From NCBI GenBank assembly GCA_963989385.1, contig OZ022511.1, positions 31,118,503 to 31,182,502 of the forward strand: a stretch of 64,000 bases of DNA, given 5' to 3'. The position numbers and the translations under genes are program-made. Shown here piece by piece: positions 58,200-64,000 of the stretch. Position 1 is the stretch's first letter. Each line of letters begins with the position of its first letter. Under the pieces are notes generated by a model. It saw only the letters and a program-made list of their open reading frames with translations. It was not told the origin of the DNA and made no database searches. The stretch is from Ctena decussata (lineage: Eukaryota > Mollusca > Bivalvia > Lucinida > Lucinidae).

Positions 58200-59130
58200 T
58201 ATTAATGTATCGTTCGATCAATTTCAACCGTCAGATGGAACGACGGACGAACAGATAGATGAACTGACAAGGACAGACGGCCCGAAGACAATCCGAAAGT
58301 ACCGGATGGGACTGAAAATGATACCAGAGTATGCAATTGCAACGCTTGTATAATCAGCGGCTAGTTTGACCACTGTTAAGCTTGTCATTTTTGAAAAGTT
58401 GACTGCCAAAACAGTGGTGAACACATGCTATTGACAAACAGACGTACGGACGGATGGAAAAATAAATATATAGAGCACATATTATCTAAATGAGTTCGAG
58501 TTATTTGAAGTTACACATATATACTGTTTTCTAAGCATTTAGCCCATTTTGCTGGTCTTAAAGTAGTAATTTAAGAAGATTTTCATCATTTATGTACGTT
58601 TTCTGTTTGACCGTGACCTTGACCTTTTGTACATGTTGAAATATATCTAGATAGTTAATTCAACAATGAAATACCTTGTAAATTAGTTTCTGCATAACAT
58701 TTGACATATTTATTGTCGTGGTAATAAAACAGACAAATTTAATATTGATGTCGAAAATTGTCAACCTTTCGTAATCGACGGTAATTAACAAACAGACGCA
58801 CGGACAAATACTGTTCAATAATCCATATTCTTTAAAACCTTCTATGTTAAGTTCATTCCATTTGTTTTCCGTACGTACTACTGGAAAATGACAAACACTT
58901 GTCTTTAGTTGAAATAAATTGACATTTTTGACGTACACCGACAAAAATTGTGTAATTTTGCTGTTTATGGGTACGTAAGTTTCAAGGGCCATAACTCTGT
59001 TAGTACTCAGCTGCGGCGATGTCATCAGCCGGATCCATACACTAGACATGCTGACAAACAATTTGGTATATAACACTTGATGTTTGCAGAACCTTACCAG
59101 TAAAGTCCTTAAGGAGAGCACTTTTGGGGC
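58200..59130 (-). repeat. Degraded minisatellite-element sequence, minus orientation
   Basis: ACGGACGAAC (58242), ACGTACGGACGGATGG (58443) and ACGCACGGACAAAT (58796) are decayed complements of the CCGT arrays. GGCCATAACTCTGTTAGTAC resembles the monomer motif of neighbouring families. A 153-codon minus-strand open frame lies over it but shows no protein-like features. Confidence 0.4.
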
Positions 59131-59415
59131 TCCGTCTGCTCTACTATAAAGTATAAAAATTGGCTTCCATTTATGTCAGAAATCATTGCATTTTATTGAT
59201 AATTGATTATATTAATATACATAGCGTCAACAGTTCAGCACCGTTTTCATAAAATTCAATGTTAACATGCAGTTGGTTTTGGATCACTTAGTTGTAAAAT
59301 AGAAAGAAAAAAATTGACACTGAAGATCTCAGGAGGGGTCTTTGTGGTATTTTTCATACTATATTGTCTTGTTAAAACTCGTGCAACAAAGAGGGAGATA
59401 CTTATGCCACTTACA

Positions 59416-59500
59416 ATTCAATTCAATTCTTTATTTCCCCCAAAACTGGAGATTTTGGATAACACGAAAATATACAAAACAAAACACGAAGAATATATAC
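59416..59500 (-). mobile_element. Possible LINE 3' end with TTGAA-type tail
   Basis: The minus strand reads TTTTGGGGGAAATAAAGAATTGAATTGAATTG, split here as AATAAAG followed by (AATTG)n, a common 3' end of non-LTR elements. The 5' limit is not visible. Confidence 0.3.
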
Positions 59501-60034
59501 ACAATACGTTACAGGAAAAAAACTTGGTATGTAAATTGGTGCGTAAAAACCAAACGGGGTTTTGATGTTTCATGTAAGAGCTACTGATTGATATAAGGAG
59601 AAATAGCATCAAATGACTATGAGACGTGCAGATATGCAAATTTAGATAAAGACTGAATTTTACTTTTGACGATGTTTATAGCCCGTGGCGGTGTATAAAT
59701 ACAATGAAGTTTCGTCATTTTCTTGTGTGTTTTTTTATATCGACAACGTGTAATGTTTGCAAAAAAATACATTATTAACAGTATCGGTTATTATGACCTT
59801 AATCAAATAGGTGTAAACTATATGTGTGTGTTTCCCATCCAATGATAACGCCTAATAAGGCTTTTATACAAAGAGCAACGCAAATGGTACGTGATACAAA
59901 TGTATCATTTAAGGACTGTGACTCTGGCAAAATAAATCTTACAGTGTCCTTGATAAAACTTGATCCATTTCAGATGAGAGGAACAATTTCTTGAAAGTTT
60001 TATGATAATCAGTTGCAAATGGATGGTTGGTTGG

Positions 60035-60130
60035 TTGTTTGTTTGGGATCTAACAGCTCTTTGAGACAGTATCTCAGCCTATATTGAGCAGTATCCCAGA
60101 TAGAGAGAGGGAGAAAGAAAAGAGACAATT
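60035..60130 (-). mobile_element. SINE family B, truncated copy 4
   Basis: Only the tail-side third is present: AGCTCTTTGAGACAGTATCT and CCCAGATAGAGAGAGGGAG. The tRNA-like head is missing. Confidence 0.6.
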
Positions 60131-60621
60131 AGAATAGATGAAACAAAACTAATCAGATCATCTTTTATACTCATGGTCATTTCATATGAAAAGTTAGGAA
60201 ATTAGCTGAAGGCTCTTGTGAATGACCACTAGTGTATATCCACTATTCCTGTCATTTACATGTTGAAGTCATAAAGACAAAAAGGGCTTTCTAGGGTGAA
60301 ATTTACAACAGAATGCCACTCAGACATAGGACTGGGACGAGTACCCGGGTACCCGATTTCGGGTCGGGTAGACTTGTTATCCGGGTACATATTTACTACC
60401 CGTTACATGAATGCTTATTATTTAATATATAAATATTCTTTTTCAATAGAATTCCAAGCAATTAGAGCAAAGTTTAGAGTGACTGTCTTTAATAAATTTG
60501 TAATCATATATTGCCAAACCATTTTTGCATATTGTTACAGGCAGACTTCTACATTTCGTATCCTTCCCATGCACACATATGCAAGTAACAGATACCTCAC
60601 ATATTATATAAGATAACTAAC

Positions 60622-60716
60622 CGCAATCGAGTCTCTGTCCTTGTAACTTCTTGGAGGTGGCATCGGGCTTGGCGGAGTAACAGCTGAAGCAGGCCTTGGA
60701 GGAAGTGTTGGTGGTT
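60622..60716 (-). CDS. Exon 3 of the SH2-like gene: proline-rich, SH3-ligand-like
   Basis: The acceptor ends TTGTAAG; the donor is GCG/GTTAGT. Length 95 nt, phase 1 to 0. The translation is strongly proline-rich (PPTLPPRPASAVTPPSP, then MPPPR and SYKDRD), with LPPRP and PxxP cores of the kind bound by SH3 domains. Biased composition in one frame bounded by splice sites is good evidence for a real exon. In SLP-76/BLNK-family adaptors a proline-rich region also precedes the C-terminal SH2 domain. A longer open stretch overlapping this exon in another frame is not supported. Confidence 0.7.
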
Positions 60717-61269
60717 CTTACAAGCAGAAGAATATAATGCATAAAAGAAGCAGCTAAATAAATGAATGTGCATAAAAGAAGCAGCTAGATAAATGAATAT
60801 TGATTTCTGTTTGTACAGAAGGTAGTACAACAATCTTGATTCATCTTCAATTTTGTAGCATGCATCAGTCAAAAGAAAAATCTCTTTTTTCATTATTACC
60901 AAACACATCATGGAGACCATTGTTATATGTGCTCAGACACATGTACAGTCATAGACACTAGGTTATTTTCTTGTACTTTGTACTTCTGTTTGTTGGTGAG
61001 CCATGAATTGTATTACAGACTGCTGAAATTTTCAGAAATATTGTTTGGGGCATTCAGGGTGAGAATGAATGAAAATAATCGGAAATGAATGCATTATATG
61101 CGACACAAGCGCTACATATCTATTGTGTTATTGTAATGCACTATTATGTGATTTTCAAGTAATTGCCATAGGGTCCTTTTAGGGGACTACAGCGTTCTTT
61201 TAGGCGACTGATTCAGCATGTTCAGAGAAGTATTTGATTAAGTATTAATAAGTATTTTTTACGAAACTC

Positions 61270-61292
61270 AAAAAAAAAAAAAAAAAAAAAAA
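61270..61292. repeat. Poly-A tract, 23 bp
   Basis: Twenty-three A residues; may be the tail of an unrecognised retroposed sequence on its left. Confidence 0.95.
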
Positions 61293-61601
61293 TATTTATC
61301 AAGGTATAGAACTTAGAACTTGAAAACAGATATTTACTTCCGTGTTTGGTTGCGACAAGAATAGACTACGAAATGCTGAGAACTATCTGTTGATATGTTT
61401 GTACTATATTATTAGGTTCGAAAATTATAGGCACCGGCATGCGATGAATTGCATCACCTATCTGAGCGTTATTTGTCACATTGATACGGGTATACCTATA
61501 TCGAGGCAGATTTAAGAGTAACTTGTAATGGTACAAAAAATAGTTATCTACAGCGATAACACAAACAACAAACGTTTTGAATAATTTCCAAATTTACATA
61601 G

Positions 61602-62053
61602 GAGTCGCGACACCACAAAACCAACAAAGTGGCATGTGCGTCCAGCAAAGCCTCAGTTCAGTCTGGGCGTCTGCCCAGACTGATCTGAGGCTTCGCTGTG
61701 CGCTAAAGATGTACCTTAGGGTCTAAACTAATTCCTTGCCGACAGCGAAGTGTCTGGTAAGACTAGGCGGAGGCCCATTCTGATCTGGGGCCGTATTCAG
61801 AAAGCCACTTAAGTCGTTGCTATGCGGTTGCTAAGGCTAAATATCTATAAAGGAGATTCCCTACAACTATGAAATTTGGTCTGGAGGAACAGTACAAAGA
61901 CTGTTCCTCCAGACCAAATTGCATAGTTGTAGCTTCAAAGAAATTTAGCCTTAGCAACAGCATAGCAACCACTTAAGTCGTTTTATGAATACGGCCCCTG
62001 AATCTTCGTTGGGCGCACGTGCCACATTGTTGGTTTTGACGTGTCGCGGCTCA
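61602..62053. mobile_element. Palindromic MITE family M1, copy 7, interrupted
   Basis: Outer ends GAGTCGCGACACCACAAAAC and TTTTGACGTGTCGCGGCTCA. Its right arm is split by a second palindromic element at 61788-61997; removing it restores the family sequence GATCTGAATCTTCG. Confidence 0.85.
61788..61997. mobile_element. Palindromic MITE family M2, copy 2, nested in M1 copy 7
   Basis: Same termini and inner arms as copy 1. CTG flanks both sides (61785-61787, 61998-62000). The other M1 copies supply the empty site with a single CTG, so CTG is a genuine 3 bp target duplication. Confidence 0.85.
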
Positions 62054-62144
62054 AAATTATCAAATATCATTTCTGATTTTTGAGATATAAGTAGTGAAAG
62101 AACTTTTTGGACCATCCTCGTATAAGGCCCAACGTTTCACTGAC

Positions 62145-62276
62145 CTTCCTCCTTGCTAGATCGTTCAACGGTCACCTTCCATTGTTTGGTCTTGTTATCA
62201 TCCGTTTGGGAAGGAGGGATATGTATATGGATGTGTAAATGCTGCACGTCCGATGAAACCGAAGCATTTACAAGTA
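62145..62276 (-). CDS. Exon 2 of the SH2-like gene
   Basis: The acceptor is a strong tract, CCTTTTGTATTTGCTTTCAG; the donor is GAAG/GTCAGT. The exon is 132 nt, phase 1 to 1, and open throughout. It encodes a hydrophilic segment including HIHIPPSQTDDNKTKQW and ending SSKEE, with no known fold seen. It joins the proline-rich exon in frame, completing a Glu codon across the junction. A palindromic MITE lies 92 bp away on the donor side (61602-62053) and another about 420 bp on the acceptor side (62694-62933). Confidence 0.65.
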
Positions 62277-62693
62277 CTGAAAGCAAATACAAAAGGCTCA
62301 TGATATTTTAAAGTGGATGAAGAAGGATTAAATTAGGGTTTCATTTATTTTCCAGATACACTGTGCTTCACTTGTTTTCTATTTACAACGCTGACATGTG
62401 TTAGCAAAGAGGGTTCTAATTATAATTTTTACAATTGTTTTTGTTTTATATATTTATTAAAAAAAAGTGAGTTTTCGTGTGTTTTCCTTAAGAAGTGGAT
62501 GTACTTTCGAAGTCGCTGAGCTCAACAGATCTTCACTGGGTGTATAAACAACAACATGTATAAGTAGCTTGTCCCAAAAGAAAGTTTAAATTTAACAAAC
62601 ATATTATTTTGATTTGGTGTTTTAATTTCTAGGTTAAATGAATTGATCAAAGCACCACCATGCTAGCATTTTCAAAGCTAATGCTCTTCTTAA

Positions 62694-62933
62694 TGAGCCA
62701 TGACACAACAAAACCAACAAAGTGACATGTGCGCTCGGCGAAGATTCAGATCAGCCTAGGCATCCGCCCAGTATGATCAGAGCTTTTGCGGTGCGCTTAA
62801 AGGGTAACTAAGGGTCTAAGCTACCTCCATGCTGACAGCCAAGACTCTGATCGGACTAGGTGGATGTCCAGGCTGATCTGAGTCTTCTCTGGGCGCACAT
62901 ACCACTCTGTTGGTTTTGTCGTGTTACAGCTCA
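62694..62933. mobile_element. Palindromic MITE family M1, copy 8
   Basis: Termini TGAGCCATGACACAACAAAA and TTTTGTCGTGTTACAGCTCA, more diverged than the others, arms intact. Confidence 0.8.
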
Positions 62934-63089
62934 TTTATGTACGTCTTGAGATCTAGGCGACGTGTAATCATTCTCTCCAAAATCACGGCAAAAATGTCAT
63001 ACTGTTTATTTGTAAAATAAACCAAAATATCTTTAACCGTTCCCCAGCCTTTTTCAAAGGCTATGATACCTTCATTTACCCATTCCTTA

Positions 63090-63470
63090 TACCGTATACA
63101 AGGTAATTTTCGCGGTTTCGCGGTGATCAATTTTTCGTGGTATTTCGCAGTCACTTAGAAACCGCGAATTTTAAAATCGCAAATAATTTCCAGTTTCTTT
63201 TAAAGTGTCTTCTGTAGACACAGTGTTCATATATTTTGTTTCTGTTTGCTTCGGTAGTTGCTGGTATTTTTCACTTGAACGAGTTCTTTCATTAACCTGC
63301 GGCGGCCCTGCCGCAGGTTAATGAACGAACTGACTCAAGTGAAAAAGAAATAGTTTTGCTTCTCGCGCATGTTGCTATCCGCAAAATTAAAACTCGCGAA
63401 TATTTTTGACTAGGTTTTCGACCCTTAACCGCGAAAATTTGAACCCGCGAAAATTACCGCGTATACGGTA
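63090..63470. mobile_element. TA-flanked inverted-repeat element, family M4, with inner palindrome
   Basis: TACCGTATAC at the left and GTATACGGTA at the right are exact complements; inner GGTAATTTTCGCGG and CCGCGAAAATTACC also mirror. TA at both edges. The centre (63268-63346) is a second palindrome with ATTAACCTGCGGC and GCCGCAGGTTAAT. No coding sequence. Confidence 0.7.
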
Positions 63471-63710
63471 CTTAATTTTATGATCACGATCAGCAAATTA
63501 GTCGTGTTGTCGCAGTTTACAAACATTTTTCCATGGTAAATATTACGAATTCTTACTATTTACATACTTCTGTCAGTAGCAAAATTAACGAAAATTTCGA
63601 CTGGCAAGTTTTACAAATAAGTTACAAATCGAAACAATATACTTTTGTCAAAATTGTTCACTTTTACAACCGGTAAACATTTGCAAACATACTGACACAC
63701 CCAGGTTTAC

Positions 63711-63795
63711 AAAGTGGATCGGAACATAAGACCCCTTTATAACGGCCAGAAGAAAAACTGGTCCGATCAAGACATCGGTGATCAGCACCAAAATT
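63711..63795 (-). CDS. Candidate exon 1 of the SH2-like gene (first in window)
   Basis: The acceptor on the minus strand is a good pyrimidine tract ending in CTGTTACAG. The exon reads 28 codons (starts NFGADHRCL, ends VLCSDPL) plus one base, then a GTAAAC donor, which is acceptable but not strong. Length 85 nt gives phase 0 to 1, as the next exon needs. No domain is recognised. It could be a chance open stretch; the link rests on splice signals and phase only. Confidence 0.4.
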
Positions 63796-64000
63796 CTGTA
63801 ACAGATTTAGGAGGGTGCCACCATTTCGTCTGAGGTCTGACTCATTTGCGTGCAATTTAAGAGGAAAGCAATGGTGTCACACGTGATTGTGTCAACCACC
63901 AAGCATGCAGTTTGTCTTGTAACTCTTTTTTTTTTTGTACCGGATTATAAATCTTAATCAATTGTTCTGAAAAATCGATTTTACTAACAACTTTATTGAA

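Larger units (their letters stand above)
35018..63795 (-). other. Gene model: nine-exon adaptor-like gene with C-terminal SH2-like domain (5' end outside window)
   Basis: Exons in transcript order are 63711-63795, 62145-62276, 60622-60716, 54373-54427, 53428-53508, 48150-48193, 37499-37606, 35338-35496 and 35018-35095. Each intron begins GT and ends AG, and each junction restores one open frame with matching phase, which is hard to obtain by chance nine times. The sum is 837 nt, or 278 codons plus TAA. Order of parts in the predicted C-terminal protein: short unrecognised N-terminal part, proline-rich stretch (about 74-97), acidic Ser/Glu-rich linker with a YEEV motif (about 105-149), short helix-like exon, SH2-like domain (about 182-275). 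Such an order fits a cytoplasmic phosphotyrosine-signalling adaptor of SLP-76/BLNK/CLNK type; that assignment is inference. Introns run from 242 bp to about 10.5 kb and are full of transposons. No start codon or promoter is visible. The outermost exons (first and last) are the least certain. Confidence 0.65.

Noticed and set aside
58660..59121. 153-codon minus-strand open frame
   Set aside because: Lies over degraded minisatellite repeat with CCGT complements; composition is not protein-like and no splice or start context supports it.
60340..60400. GGGTA-rich cluster near GAGTACCCGGGTACCCGA, telomere-like at first sight
   Set aside because: Only a few irregular copies in both orientations; more like a short palindromic cluster than telomeric repeat.
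60597..60920. 107-codon minus-strand frame over exon 3
   Set aside because: Different frame from the proline-rich exon and crosses its splice acceptor; lacks domain similarity.

Overview
This 64 kb window is animal nuclear DNA. It is AT-rich, intron-dominated and packed with short mobile elements. Three things point to a bivalve mollusc: several families of minisatellite-cored elements headed by (CCGT)n, tRNA-derived SINEs with TCAA-type tails, and DIRS and non-LTR relics next to palindromic MITEs. This is inference from repeat style; the species cannot be named from sequence alone. No bacterial-type operon, CRISPR array, rRNA gene or intact transposase/RT gene was found.

The main host gene is a nine-exon model on the minus strand (63795 down to 35018). 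I assembled it by eye from splice sites, and every intron phase agrees (0-1, 1-1, 1-0, 0-1, 1-1, 1-0, 0-0, 0-0). The total is 837 nt ending in TAA, with AATAAA about 108 nt downstream. The predicted C-terminal 278 residues hold a proline-rich stretch with an LPPRP motif, a Ser/Glu-rich acidic linker, a YEEV tyrosine motif and a C-terminal SH2-like domain. That order recalls SLP-76/BLNK/CLNK-type adaptors. The domain is divergent: the arginine expected in FLVR is isoleucine. The 5' end lies beyond 64000. Everything else listed between 35.1 and 63.7 kb sits in its introns.

Layout. 1-966: minus-strand minisatellite element carrying a LINE-tail insertion. 2.5-5.1 kb: diverged tandem and inverted repeats. 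5.4-6.1 kb: a palindromic MITE next to a SINE. 9.3-9.9 kb: two hammerhead-ribozyme-like motifs. 13.7-17.8 kb: SINEs, a 67 bp duplication, a dispersed repeat and a MITE. 18.2-20.1, 22.2-24.3, 26.9-29.9 and 39.7-40.6 kb: Helentron/Pearl-like minisatellite elements, with two nested inside a third. 25.6-26.5 kb: SINE and tRNA-like segments. 30.1-30.6 kb: possible small plus-strand coding relic. 34.0-34.6 kb: 254 bp tandem duplication. 42.9-45.6 kb: broken DIRS/Ngaro-like retroelement. 45.6-46.5 and 48.6-49.5 kb: two 3' fragments of one non-LTR family. 61.6-62.05 kb: a MITE inside a MITE. 63.1-63.5 kb: a nested palindrome.

Eight copies of one roughly 240 bp fully palindromic MITE are scattered through the window. 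Three of them lie 20-85 bp upstream of splice acceptors of the SH2-like gene.
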